A stretch of DNA of 43,581 nt from IMG/VR virus record IMGVR_UViG_3300011445_000038, positions 1 through 43,581 of that record. One strand, 5' to 3'. Every line of letters starts with the position of its first letter. Within the stretch, counting starts at the first letter, position 1. This DNA is from a virus. The notes beneath the pieces are model-generated. The model did no database searches, was not told where the DNA came from, and worked only from the letters and a program-made list of their open reading frames with translations. Below are positions 32,055 through 39,739 of this stretch, one piece after another. The translations under genes and the position numbers were made by a program.

Positions 32055-33820
32055 CCGAGACCACGTCCGCGGCGCCGCCGGCGCCGACCATCTCGCGCCA
32101 GATCGCGCTCGAGGCGATCCGCGAGTCCCCCACCAACCCCCGCCGCGACTTCGGCGACATGACCGAGCTCGAGGCCTCGATCCGCCGGCTGGGCGTGCTG
32201 CAGCCGGTCCTGGTCCGACCGCTCAACGGCGCTGGTACCTACGAGCTCGTGTTCGGGCACCGGCGGTTCCGGGCCGCGCGCCAGGCCGGCCTGGCCGAGG
32301 TGCCGTGCCTGGTGCGCGCGATGGACGACGTCGAGGTCCTCGAGGCGCAGCTCGTCGAGAACTGCCAGCGCCACGACATCCACCCGATGGACGAGGCCGA
32401 GGCCTACGAGCAGCTCCACAAGGTCCACCACCACTCGGTCGAGGACCTGGCGGCCAAGGTCGGCAAGAGCAAGGCGCACGTCTACGGCCGGCTCAAGCTC
32501 TGCGACCTGTGCAAGTCGGCTCGCAAGGCGTTCCTCGAGGGCAAGCTCTCGGCCTCGACCGCGCTGCTGATCGCGCGGATCCCGGACGCGAAGCTGCAGG
32601 ACAGCGCGACCCGCGAGATCACGAACTGGGGCCCCGAGGGCATGTCCTTCCGCTCCGCCTCGGACCACATGCAGCGACGGTACATGCTGCGCCTGGCCGA
32701 GGCGCCGTTCTCGACCAAGGCCGCCGATCTCGTGCCGGCCGCCGGCCCGTGCACCACGTGCCCGAAGCGCACGGGCAACGAGAAGCTCCTGTTCGCCGAC
32801 GTGCGAAGTGCAGACGTTTGCACTGACCCGGCGTGCTACGCGCGCAAGGTCGACGCTACCTGGGTGCTGAAGAAGGCGGCGGCGAAAGCGGCCGGCCAGG
32901 AGGTCCTCGAGGGCAAGGCCGCCGACGCGGCGCGTCGGCACGGCGGTGCCTACGTCGACCTCAACAACGCGTGCTACGAGGACCCGAAGATGCGCAACTA
33001 CCGCGACCTGTTGCGCAGGGTGAAGCCGCCGCTCCCCGTCGTGCTGGCGCGCGGCAGCGACGGCGTGGTCCACGAGCTCGCCGCGGCCAGCGCCGCCAAG
33101 AAGGCGCTGAAGGCCCTGGGGGTTCTCAAGAAGGCCTCGATCGACGCCCGGCCCCTCGACCATGACGACGCGGCTTGGAAGCGCCGGCAGGAGGCGGACA
33201 AGGCGAAGCGCGCGCGCGTGGCGGCGCTGAACGCCGAACTGGTCAAGCGGATCGTCGCGAAGGAGTGTCTCGACAACGCGGGCAGGCCGCACCCGGACGC
33301 GTGGCTGCTCATCGCGATCGCCTCATGCCGCAGCGCCGGCTTCGCCGAGGAGCTGCTCGCGCGGCGCGGCTGGCTGCCGGAGCAGAAGAACGCAGACCCG
33401 TGGAAGATCCTCGAGGAGCGCGTCCGCGAGCTCGTGGTCGGGAACGAGGCGTTCGCCACGCGGCAGCTGCACGGCGTCATGCTCGAGCTGGCGCTCGCGC
33501 CTGGCGACTACCACCCGGGCAAGGACTCTCTCATCGACGAGGCCTGCAGGCTGTTCAAGATCGACCAGGAGCAGGTGGCAAAGGAACTCGCCGCCGCCGA
33601 GCAGGCGAAGCCCAAGGGCGGCAAGAAGAAGCCCGGCAAGGCCGCGGCCACGCCGGCGGAGCCCACCTGCCGCAAGTGCGGCTGCACCGAGGACAAAGCC
33701 TGCGACGGCGGCTGCAGCTGGGTCGAGCCTGACCTCTGCAGCGCCTGCGCTGAGAAGACACCCCCCCCCGTGGCGGCGCCGCCGGCGAAGCGGCCGCGGA
33801 AGGCCAAGGGTGCCCGGTGA
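32051..33820 (+). CDS. ParB/RepB-like protein with C-terminal zinc ribbon
   Basis: A 589-residue ParB-family protein. The N-terminal nucleotide-binding domain carries SPTNPRRDF, the GHRRFRAARQAG box (GxRRxRA type) and the VENCQRHDIHPMDEAEAY box at about 98-116. A ParB helix-turn-helix follows (SVEDLAAKVGKSKAHVYGRL). Residues 205-250 hold a CTTCPKR/CTDPACYARK Cys group. The C-terminus has CRKCGCTEDKACDGGC and CSACA, the zinc ribbon common in phage ParB-like proteins. No ParA is encoded nearby, so a regulatory or DNA-binding role in replication or packaging is as likely as partition. Confidence 0.83.
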   Translation: MTETTSAAPPAPTISRQIALEAIRESPTNPRRDFGDMTELEASIRRLGVLQPVLVRPLNGAGTYELVFGHRRFRAARQAGLAEVPCLVRAMDDVEVLEAQLVENCQRHDIHPMDEAEAYEQLHKVHHHSVEDLAAKVGKSKAHVYGRLKLCDLCKSARKAFLEGKLSASTALLIARIPDAKLQDSATREITNWGPEGMSFRSASDHMQRRYMLRLAEAPFSTKAADLVPAAGPCTTCPKRTGNEKLLFADVRSADVCTDPACYARKVDATWVLKKAAAKAAGQEVLEGKAADAARRHGGAYVDLNNACYEDPKMRNYRDLLRRVKPPLPVVLARGSDGVVHELAAASAAKKALKALGVLKKASIDARPLDHDDAAWKRRQEADKAKRARVAALNAELVKRIVAKECLDNAGRPHPDAWLLIAIASCRSAGFAEELLARRGWLPEQKNADPWKILEERVRELVVGNEAFATRQLHGVMLELALAPGDYHPGKDSLIDEACRLFKIDQEQVAKELAAAEQAKPKGGKKKPGKAAATPAEPTCRKCGCTEDKACDGGCSWVEPDLCSACAEKTPPPVAAPPAKRPRKAKGAR

Positions 33821-34083
33821 ACCTCGTCGAGCTCGAGGTCCAGGTCCTCAAGCTGCCGGTGCGCCGGCAGCGCTTCGTGGGCATGCTGCGCAAGCCGGAC
33901 GGCCAGGTCACGCACTGGGAGGCCTTCGGCAGCGAGAAGGCCCTCCGCGAGTGGGCGCGCCTGTGTCAGGTGGGCGGCGTGCACGCGGACGGCTCGCTGC
34001 CGTTCCAGGCGCGGATGCACGAGGGCGAGCTCCGTGCCTTCCGCATCGAGCTGGCTGAGCAGGCCGGCAAGGGGGCCCGGTGA
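33817..34083 (+). CDS. Unknown small protein
   Basis: An 88-residue alpha/beta protein from a GTG overlapping the ParB-like stop (GTGA). VQVLKLPVRRQRFVGMLRKP looks like paired strands, then WEAFGSEKALREWARLC a helix. No family recognised. Confidence 0.55.
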   Translation: MNLVELEVQVLKLPVRRQRFVGMLRKPDGQVTHWEAFGSEKALREWARLCQVGGVHADGSLPFQARMHEGELRAFRIELAEQAGKGAR

Positions 34084-34325
34084 CCGTGGCCCACGAGACC
34101 CTCTGCGCCGGCTGCGGGAAGCCCATCGTCTGGGCGGTGAACCCCGACACCGGGACGCCCATGCCGCTGGATCCGCGGCCGCCGGTCTACCGCGTGGTCG
34201 ACGGCAAGGCGATCCGCGTGCCCGACGTGCTGGTGCTGCACTTCGCGACCTGCTCGGACGCCAATCGGTTCAGCAAGGGGGCCAAGCCCAAGGCGCGGGC
34301 GCCGCGGAAGGACCTGTTCTCGTGA
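34080..34325 (+). CDS. Small zinc-ribbon-type protein
   Basis: An 81-residue protein with CAGCGKPIVWAVNPDTGTPM, then PLDPRPPVY and a closing HFATCSDANRF. The order C-x2-C ... P-L-D-P ... H-x3-C is that of a common small phage zinc-binding protein. The GTG start overlaps the preceding stop. Function unknown. Confidence 0.6.
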   Translation: MTVAHETLCAGCGKPIVWAVNPDTGTPMPLDPRPPVYRVVDGKAIRVPDVLVLHFATCSDANRFSKGAKPKARAPRKDLFS

Positions 34326-34570
34326 TGCTCACCGAGCGGGAACGAGCGCGACGGGCGCTGGCGAGGATGACTCGGCTGGCAGAGGCGAACAGCCTCAAGG
34401 GCCTGCTCCCCGTCTTCGCGGAGGTGCGCGCCGAGGGTCTGGACCTGGCCATCGAGGCCATCCGCGTCCGGGAACCGATCCACCCGGGCGCGTGCCCATG
34501 CGCCACGTGCCGAGACCGCCGGGGCATCATCCAGGACCTGCAGCGGCTTCTGCGCCAGGAGCGCGGCTGA
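34325..34570 (+). CDS. Unknown small helical protein with Cys pair
   Basis: An 81-residue helical protein (ERERARRALARMTRLAEANS). It contains CPCATC near residue 60, in IHPGACPCATCRDRRG. It starts at ATG 34325, one base inside the previous stop; a GTG at 34322 directly before it would give the 4-base overlap seen elsewhere. No family recognised. Confidence 0.5.
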   Translation: MLTERERARRALARMTRLAEANSLKGLLPVFAEVRAEGLDLAIEAIRVREPIHPGACPCATCRDRRGIIQDLQRLLRQERG

Positions 34571-34571
34571 C

Positions 34572-34919
34572 ATGGGCAAGCCCGTCACCTGCCCCTACTG
34601 CCAGAAGTCGTTCGACCGGATCACCGGCGGCTCACGCCGCGCGAAGGCCGAGGACCCGCTCGCCAGCGCGGTCGCCAGGTCCCTCGAGGACCAGCTGGCG
34701 CAGGCGCTGAACGCCCTGCGCCGCACCAAGGACAACGAACGCGTGCTCCTGGCGCAGCTCGCCGAGGCGGAGCGCCGGGGCTTCCGACCCACGAACACGC
34801 CAACCGCGGTAACGCCCCCGCGCACGGAAGACCTGGCGGGCGGCCCCGAGGAGCGGAGCTCTCCCCCCGCCCCGGCGCCGCCCGCGGGGCATGCCAGAGG
34901 AGGAACGCCATGGACCTGA
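34572..34919 (+). CDS. Small zinc-finger-like coiled-coil protein
   Basis: A 115-residue protein beginning MGKPVTCPYCQKSFDRITGG, half of a zinc finger, then a helix of about 45 residues likely to coil (SLEDQLAQALNALRRTKDNE) and a Pro/Thr-rich disordered C-terminus. Its end overlaps the next gene by 10 bases. Function unknown. Confidence 0.52.
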   Translation: MGKPVTCPYCQKSFDRITGGSRRAKAEDPLASAVARSLEDQLAQALNALRRTKDNERVLLAQLAEAERRGFRPTNTPTAVTPPRTEDLAGGPEERSSPPAPAPPAGHARGGTPWT

Positions 34920-35227
34920 TCCGACCGATCCGACCCGCGCACATCGAGACCGACCTCTCCACCGAGGAGTTCGTCTGCCGCGTCTGCGGCGAGCGCCGGG
35001 CCTGGCAGTCGCGCGCCGGCGCCGACATGCCCATCGGCGAGATCGTGGTGCGCGGGGCCCAGTTCGTCGAGGCGCACGAGAAGTGTGGCCGGCACGTCAA
35101 GCTCATCGAGTTCCTGCGCCGCGGCAAGCGCGCGCAGGAGGCGGTTGACGCGCGCATCGAGGAGGCCGTCGGCGAGCGTCTCGACTCGCTCCAGGACCTG
35201 GTGACCGGCCTGGAGCAACACCCATGA
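34910..35227 (+). CDS. Small zinc-binding protein before the replication gene
   Basis: A 105-residue protein with CRVCGERRAW near residue 24 and a partner AHEKCGRHVK near 58, together a C2HC-type zinc site, then a helical C-terminus. GAGGAACGCC precedes the ATG. It overlaps the replication-initiator-like gene by 4 bases, so the two are probably made together; a loader or accessory role is only a guess. Confidence 0.55.
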   Translation: MDLIRPIRPAHIETDLSTEEFVCRVCGERRAWQSRAGADMPIGEIVVRGAQFVEAHEKCGRHVKLIEFLRRGKRAQEAVDARIEEAVGERLDSLQDLVTGLEQHP

Positions 35228-36315
35228 GCAACTGGTTCAGGAGCGATGAGAACTACCTCGCGAACGGGAAGGTGGTCGCGGCCGGCGAAGATGCAGCGAT
35301 CCTGTTCTGGCAGGTGCTCGGGGTCAACCACCGCGGCGCGCGCGACGGCATCCTGGAGCCCCAGGAGTCGACACCGCGCTTCCTGGGCATGAACATGCGC
35401 GGCAACTGGGGCTGGGACGATGCGCGCTGCCAAGCGGCCTTCGACGCGTGCATGCGCACCCGCCTCATCGCCCTCCGCGAGGAGGACGGCCGTCTGGAGA
35501 TCGTCGGCTGGACCGATGAGTGGCGACCCACCAACCCTCCCAAGACCAGCACGGAGCGGTCACGGTCGCTCCGGCAGCGGAGGAAGGACGCGGAGGAGGA
35601 GAAGCTGAGGCAGGCCGGCGGCGCCGCCGCGGAGCCGTTGCGCGGCAACGAGGACCGCAACGCCAGTGCAACGCAACCAGCGTTGCATGGCCCGTTGCGC
35701 TGCAACGCGGATGCAACGGATGGTCCGTTGCATGGCAACGCAGACAGCAACGGCAACGGCAACGGCCGCAACGGCCCTCGTTCGTCCGTTCGTCCGTTCG
35801 TTCGTTCGTCCGTTCGTCCACCACCAACGCGCGGGCGCGCTGGCGAACGAACGCACGAGACGCCCGCGACAATCGCGGCGATCGACCAGGCGCTCGTCCG
35901 CGCGGGCGTCGGATCGGCCGCGGCGCGCGAGCGATCGCTCGCAGCGCTCCTGCAGTTCGACGACCCGCGCGACACGCTCGATCGCGTCGCCGCGCACTGC
36001 CGCGGCCGCAACGAGCGCAACCCCGGAGCGCTCCTCGCGACCGTGCTCGCGGATCCGGTTTCGATCCAGGCGGCGCTGGTCGACCGGGACCAAGGACGCG
36101 CTGCCATGAACCCGGATGAGACCCAGAAGACCCTGAGAGCGCAGAGGCACCTGGACGCGGTCGCCGAGTGGGAGGCTCGCTTCCTGCCCAAGCCGCCGGG
36201 CCCGAGAGCCGGCCGGCAGAAGGTCGAGCAGTGGCAGGCCGACTGCGAGCGGGTCCGCCAGGAGCTGGCCGCCCAGGGCCAGGTGCCGCCCGAGCTGCCC
36301 CAGGAGGCCCCGTGA
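35224..36315 (+). CDS. Replication-initiator-like protein (lambda O type organisation)
   Basis: A 363-residue protein. The N-terminus (MSNWFRSDENYLANGKVVAA, then AILFWQVLGVNHRGARDG) resembles the winged-helix domain of phage replisome organisers. Residues 110-215 are a low-complexity linker encoded by palindromic and tandem repeats that look like origin iterons. The C-terminal domain (IDQALVRAGVGSAAARERSL onward) is helical. Lambda O has the same plan: a DNA-binding N-terminus, iterons inside the gene, and a C-terminus that recruits the helicase loader. No helicase or loader gene was recognised, so host functions would be recruited. Confidence 0.62.
   Translation: MSNWFRSDENYLANGKVVAAGEDAAILFWQVLGVNHRGARDGILEPQESTPRFLGMNMRGNWGWDDARCQAAFDACMRTRLIALREEDGRLEIVGWTDEWRPTNPPKTSTERSRSLRQRRKDAEEEKLRQAGGAAAEPLRGNEDRNASATQPALHGPLRCNADATDGPLHGNADSNGNGNGRNGPRSSVRPFVRSSVRPPPTRGRAGERTHETPATIAAIDQALVRAGVGSAAARERSLAALLQFDDPRDTLDRVAAHCRGRNERNPGALLATVLADPVSIQAALVDRDQGRAAMNPDETQKTLRAQRHLDAVAEWEARFLPKPPGPRAGRQKVEQWQADCERVRQELAAQGQVPPELPQEAP
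35636..35855. other. Candidate replication origin (iterons inside the initiator gene)
   Basis: Three copies of CGTTGC-NNN-GCAACG lie at 35636-35650, 35693-35707 and 35726-35740, each with perfect 6-base arms, plus degenerate or half copies at 35681 and around 35666-35675 and 35712-35719. Five 8-base units CGTTCGTC (one with a final T) follow in tandem at 35779-35818, and an inverted version GCGAACGAACGC lies at 35843-35854. Dense binding-site-like repeats in the middle of an initiator gene are how the lambda origin is built. Confidence 0.6.
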
Positions 36316-36761
36316 ATACCACGTGGAATAATCTGCCCCCGAAACGCGCGATCGGGGCGCCAGGCTGGTTCCGCCTCGACATGAGCCAGGTGGTCACTCC
36401 CCAGGGCTGCGCCGAGGCGTGGCGCAACCTGGACCTGGGCCTGCAGGTGATCACCTCGGTTGAGCTCGTGGAGCGCAATCCGCCCGGGTCCGGCATCGTG
36501 GCGCCGCACTTCCACGTGAGCGCGATCCACCGGTCGGGGATGGGTGGGCAGCGCGCGTGCACCGACCAGGAGCTCGAGCTGGTGCGTGCGGCGTTCGGGA
36601 TGGGCGCCGCCGAGGAGGACAACCACGGCCCCGGGATCGCGCGGCACCTGTGGATCCTGGTCGGCGCTGACCGCGAGCCGGCGTGCCCGTGCAAGGCCGC
36701 CGAGGTGCGCACGGTCGAGGGGCCGCGCGTGCGCCATGACGCACACGAGGAGGCCCCTTGA
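36312..36761 (+). CDS. Conserved phage protein (DUF7694-like)
   Basis: A 149-residue protein from a GTG overlapping the replication gene stop. The core HFHVSAIHRSGMGGQRACTD, ELELVRAAFGMG, and the ending IARHLWILV resembles a small family often found in phage replication regions (a L/F-H-V-S ... F ... H-L-W layout). It ends CPCKAAE with a Cys pair. Function of the family is not known to me. Confidence 0.55.
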   Translation: MNTTWNNLPPKRAIGAPGWFRLDMSQVVTPQGCAEAWRNLDLGLQVITSVELVERNPPGSGIVAPHFHVSAIHRSGMGGQRACTDQELELVRAAFGMGAAEEDNHGPGIARHLWILVGADREPACPCKAAEVRTVEGPRVRHDAHEEAP

Positions 36762-39001
36762 AGCTCCTGGCCGCGTTCGAGTTCCGCGGCGGGCGCCACG
36801 ATGGCGTCGAGTGGAACATCTTCTGCCCCGTGCGGGATGGCGAGCTCACCCCACCGCCGCAGGTCTGGTTCGTCCCACGCGAGATCCGAACGCTGCAAGG
36901 CCCAGGCACGATGTTCACGCTCGACCTCGAGCCCAGCGGCCCTCGCAGCGAGCCCTACCACCTGGCCGGCGACCACTACGCGGCCGGCCCCGCATCCATC
37001 GACGAGTTCCCTGTCCACGTTTCCCAAGGAGACCCGATCGTGCAGCACCCTGCCCCGACCGCCCCCGCGTTCCGTCTCACCCTGTTCGACCTGCTCATGC
37101 TCGCGATGGTGGCCCTCGGCCTGGTCGCGGTGGCCACAGGCCAGCAGGTCCGCGTCCACAACCCGACCCCGTACGCCCGCACCGAGTGGGTCACCTACGG
37201 GTCTGAGAAGGCCACGCCCGGCACCTACCGCACCAACCTGATCGGCTGCCTCAACGTCGCCCGGGTCAGCGTGCCGGCGAACTTCACCGGCTCGGTGGAC
37301 GCGGCCCCGGACGTCACCGACGAGCCGTTCGTGATGCACGAAGCCATCATCGCGAGCATGAGCAAGTGGCCGCTGCAGCCCTACGTGGTCGTCAACGGCG
37401 ATCGGGTCAACCTCCAGCCGATTGCGCTCCACGCCGCGACCTCGCGCATGGCGCTGGCGGTCTGGGGCGGGCGGACGGCCGATGGGATCGTCGAGCTCGC
37501 CACCGGGGTGTTCCACCGTCAGGCCACCATCCGCTGGGAGCTTGGCTTCTGGTGCGAGTCGCCGGCGGCCGCGCAGACCCGGATCACCCTCGACCTGGGC
37601 TTCGATGCCGGCCCCCGCAACCTGAACGTGGTGTACGACCTGCCAGGCGTCGCAGCGCCCGAGCGGCGCCTGTTGACCGACAAGCTGATCGGCGACAGCC
37701 AGGGCGCGGGCTGGACCGGTGTCCTCGCGTTCTTCTCCGACGCGATGGAGGCCAACCCCCAGCACCCGGAGACCCAGACCGCCCTGGCCCAGGCCGCGCA
37801 CCCGCTCTTCGCCCTGGGCGAGTGGAAGACCTGGGGCATCTGGGCCAGGACGCCGCCGGCGGTCAGCCAGGCCACGCTCGACGCGGAGTTCAACAAGGGC
37901 TACCCCTACCAGGACCCGTTCGCGCACTGCGGCTATCTGCTCAGCCTGCAGCCGGGCAGCACCGGCGAGCAGGAGGAGTTCGGGGCCGCGGGCCACGGCA
38001 CCACGATCGGGCACCCGCACGGGGTCAAGCTCCTCTGGAAGCAGCAGCGCGCCGCGCTGCGGGACTTCTGCCGGCCGGGCCACTACTTCGAAGCCGACGG
38101 CTCGTGGGTGCGCACGGCGGCCCATCCGCGCTGGGTGACCTGGAGCCAGACCACGCACTGGTCGACCGGCGTGAGCCAGGACCGGCTCGGGCGGACGTAC
38201 CCGGCCATGAAGCGCACCGACGGCTGGGGCGAGTACGACGACCAGCACCAGGGCGGCATCCACGGGGCGGAGCAGTTCCGGCTGACGGGCTCTGTGCTGC
38301 TCGAGCGGATGTTCCGGAGGATGGTCCAGAACCGCCTGGCCGGCTGGACGCTGCCCTCGACGCACCCGAACTACGCCACCAACGACCCGGGCCCGGGCAG
38401 GGACGTGGGCAGGACCTTCGAGCAGTGCGCGCAGCTGATCGCGGGGCTGCCGGCCGGCGACCAGGACGCGCTGGCGCTGATGGCGCGCGCGAAGGCCCGG
38501 TTCACGCAGTGCATCGATCGGGAGTGGCGGAAACGCTGGCAGGCCGGGTGGCTGATCCGGCCCTACACCGTGATCGGGCCCGACGCGCGCACCACGTTCC
38601 CCACGCAGGCGAGCTGGGCGCCGTGGCAGGACTCTATCGGCGCGATGGGCCTAGACGCGATGGCCCGGGTGATGGCGATGTCTGGCCAGGTGCAGGAGGC
38701 CGAGCCACTGGTCGCGATGGGCAAGGAATGGGCGACCACGGTGCTGGTGCACGGGTTCACGGCGGACTGCCGGCAGTCGGTCGCGTACATGCCCACGCCA
38801 GGCGGCAACCCGCCGGCGAACTACTTCGACCCGGCCCTGTGCCGGCTCGACGTGGGGACGGACTTCGCACGCTGGGATCTCATGTCCATCGGCGTGCTCG
38901 AGCGGCGGAACACGGACTCGCAGCTCGCGGCGAGGATCGCAGCGGCGCGGGCGATCCACGAGCCCCTGGCGCGGATCAGCTACACGTGGACGCTGCCGTG
39001 A
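36758..39001 (+). CDS. Membrane-anchored putative carbohydrate-active protein (fusion of two parts)
   Basis: A 747-residue protein from a TTG after GAGGAGG, overlapping the previous stop (TTGA). Residues 1-94 are a separate soluble domain (FRGGRHDGVEWNIF). Residues 107-128 form a strong TM or signal segment (FRLTLFDLLMLAMVALGLVA). From 130 on, a beta-rich part and an alpha/alpha-toroid-like helical part follow (FALGEWKTWGIWA, GAAGHGTTIGHPHG, TTHWSTGVSQDRLGR). This recalls exo-rhamnogalacturonan-lyase/YetA-type proteins. A GTG at 37040, behind AAGGAGA, could start the second part alone (653 residues). No substrate can be named. Confidence 0.6.
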   Translation: MKLLAAFEFRGGRHDGVEWNIFCPVRDGELTPPPQVWFVPREIRTLQGPGTMFTLDLEPSGPRSEPYHLAGDHYAAGPASIDEFPVHVSQGDPIVQHPAPTAPAFRLTLFDLLMLAMVALGLVAVATGQQVRVHNPTPYARTEWVTYGSEKATPGTYRTNLIGCLNVARVSVPANFTGSVDAAPDVTDEPFVMHEAIIASMSKWPLQPYVVVNGDRVNLQPIALHAATSRMALAVWGGRTADGIVELATGVFHRQATIRWELGFWCESPAAAQTRITLDLGFDAGPRNLNVVYDLPGVAAPERRLLTDKLIGDSQGAGWTGVLAFFSDAMEANPQHPETQTALAQAAHPLFALGEWKTWGIWARTPPAVSQATLDAEFNKGYPYQDPFAHCGYLLSLQPGSTGEQEEFGAAGHGTTIGHPHGVKLLWKQQRAALRDFCRPGHYFEADGSWVRTAAHPRWVTWSQTTHWSTGVSQDRLGRTYPAMKRTDGWGEYDDQHQGGIHGAEQFRLTGSVLLERMFRRMVQNRLAGWTLPSTHPNYATNDPGPGRDVGRTFEQCAQLIAGLPAGDQDALALMARAKARFTQCIDREWRKRWQAGWLIRPYTVIGPDARTTFPTQASWAPWQDSIGAMGLDAMARVMAMSGQVQEAEPLVAMGKEWATTVLVHGFTADCRQSVAYMPTPGGNPPANYFDPALCRLDVGTDFARWDLMSIGVLERRNTDSQLAARIAAARAIHEPLARISYTWTLP
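37040..39001 (+). CDS. Alternative internal start of the membrane-anchored protein
   Basis: In frame with the longer gene. CCCAAGGAGACCCGATC precedes a GTG with ideal spacing, and the product would begin MQHPAPTAPAFRLTLFDLLM, putting the hydrophobic segment at the N-terminus as expected for a signal anchor. The site is seen; whether both forms are made is not known. Confidence 0.45.
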   Translation: MQHPAPTAPAFRLTLFDLLMLAMVALGLVAVATGQQVRVHNPTPYARTEWVTYGSEKATPGTYRTNLIGCLNVARVSVPANFTGSVDAAPDVTDEPFVMHEAIIASMSKWPLQPYVVVNGDRVNLQPIALHAATSRMALAVWGGRTADGIVELATGVFHRQATIRWELGFWCESPAAAQTRITLDLGFDAGPRNLNVVYDLPGVAAPERRLLTDKLIGDSQGAGWTGVLAFFSDAMEANPQHPETQTALAQAAHPLFALGEWKTWGIWARTPPAVSQATLDAEFNKGYPYQDPFAHCGYLLSLQPGSTGEQEEFGAAGHGTTIGHPHGVKLLWKQQRAALRDFCRPGHYFEADGSWVRTAAHPRWVTWSQTTHWSTGVSQDRLGRTYPAMKRTDGWGEYDDQHQGGIHGAEQFRLTGSVLLERMFRRMVQNRLAGWTLPSTHPNYATNDPGPGRDVGRTFEQCAQLIAGLPAGDQDALALMARAKARFTQCIDREWRKRWQAGWLIRPYTVIGPDARTTFPTQASWAPWQDSIGAMGLDAMARVMAMSGQVQEAEPLVAMGKEWATTVLVHGFTADCRQSVAYMPTPGGNPPANYFDPALCRLDVGTDFARWDLMSIGVLERRNTDSQLAARIAAARAIHEPLARISYTWTLP

Positions 39002-39528
39002 CCCCAACGCCGCGGATCGAGACCCCAGAGCAGGTGGCGTTGCAGTTCGCGATCCAGCGCACGATCAACGAGGCGCGCCCGCACGAGGCCGCGATGCTGC
39101 GGTTCGTGCTCACGCGCCTCGAGCAGCTCTGGACGCGGGTGGGCCAGCTCGAGCAGCAGGTGAGGCACATGCCCAGGCTGGCCCAGACCGTGGGCGCGAT
39201 GCTCTCGGTGCTGCCGGTCTTCAAGTGTGCGAACGGGCACGACATGGTCGGGCCAGTGCAGCCAGCAGGGCCAGACACGCAATGCCCAGCGTGTGGAGGG
39301 CTGGCAGTGCACGTGCCCAAGGAGGAGCAGCAGCATGGCAACCAAGAAGGGAGTGGCGATCCAGGTCACGCTCACCACCACCAAGGCATGGAGGGATGCG
39401 CTGAAGGAACACAGGGACCAGATCGATCAGATCATCAAGGACTCGATGGGCAAGCTGCTTCGACCGAAGCGACGCAAGAAGAAGGGCAACAAGAAGGGAG
39501 GCAGGTAGATGGACAGCAACGACGTTGA
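38998..39528 (+). CDS. Zinc-ribbon protein with a long overlapping 3' end
   Basis: A 176-residue open frame from a GTG overlapping the upstream stop. Residues 1-75 are helical (QVALQFAIQRTINEARPHEA, RFVLTRLEQLWTRVGQLEQQ). Residues 77-108 form a zinc ribbon (FKCANGHDMVG, then CPACGG). From residue 113 the sequence becomes a Gln/Gly/His-rich stretch that looks non-coding, and a better gene begins there in another frame at 39335. The true product may need only the first 112 residues, but no stop occurs before 39528. Confidence 0.55.
   Translation: MTPTPRIETPEQVALQFAIQRTINEARPHEAAMLRFVLTRLEQLWTRVGQLEQQVRHMPRLAQTVGAMLSVLPVFKCANGHDMVGPVQPAGPDTQCPACGGLAVHVPKEEQQHGNQEGSGDPGHAHHHQGMEGCAEGTQGPDRSDHQGLDGQAASTEATQEEGQQEGRQVDGQQRR
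39335..39508 (+). CDS. Small basic protein nested out of frame
   Basis: A 57-residue protein, MATKKGVAIQVTLTTTKAWR then helix EHRDQIDQIIKDSMGKLLRP and a Lys-rich tail. A strong AAGGAGGAGC precedes the ATG. It lies wholly inside the zinc-ribbon frame and has the better coding look of the two. The basic tail suggests nucleic-acid binding. The next gene starts directly after its stop. Confidence 0.58.
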   Translation: MATKKGVAIQVTLTTTKAWRDALKEHRDQIDQIIKDSMGKLLRPKRRKKKGNKKGGR

Positions 39529-39739
39529 GCCAGGCCAGATCATCGAAGTGAGTCGGCTCGAGCACCGCTTCGAGCGCGTGTTCGATCGGTTGTGCGTGTC
39601 GCGTGTGAGCCCGGACGTCGCGGCACAGGTCGCGCTCGCGCTGGTCACCGAAGAGGACGACGCAGCGGCGCGCGAGGGTGCGGCCAGCTCGGGGCCATCG
39701 GGGGGTGGCGTCGTGCCCCCCGGGGCAGAGGCAACATGA
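39509..39739 (+). CDS. Small protein before the terminase
   Basis: A 76-residue protein (SRLEHRFERVFDRLCVSRVS) with an acidic, Gly/Ala/Ser-rich C-terminus. GGGAGGCAGGTAG precedes the ATG. No family recognised. It is the last gene before the packaging module. Confidence 0.52.
   Translation: MDSNDVEPGQIIEVSRLEHRFERVFDRLCVSRVSPDVAAQVALALVTEEDDAAAREGAASSGPSGGGVVPPGAEAT

Noticed and set aside
35779-35818. Tandem 8-base units read as a CRISPR array
   Set aside because: Units are adjacent with no spacers and lie within a coding gene; they fit iterons or a simple repeat.
35465-38365. A 966-codon minus-strand frame over the replication and membrane protein genes
   Set aside because: It runs through the iterons and several coupled plus-strand genes and shows only shadow composition.
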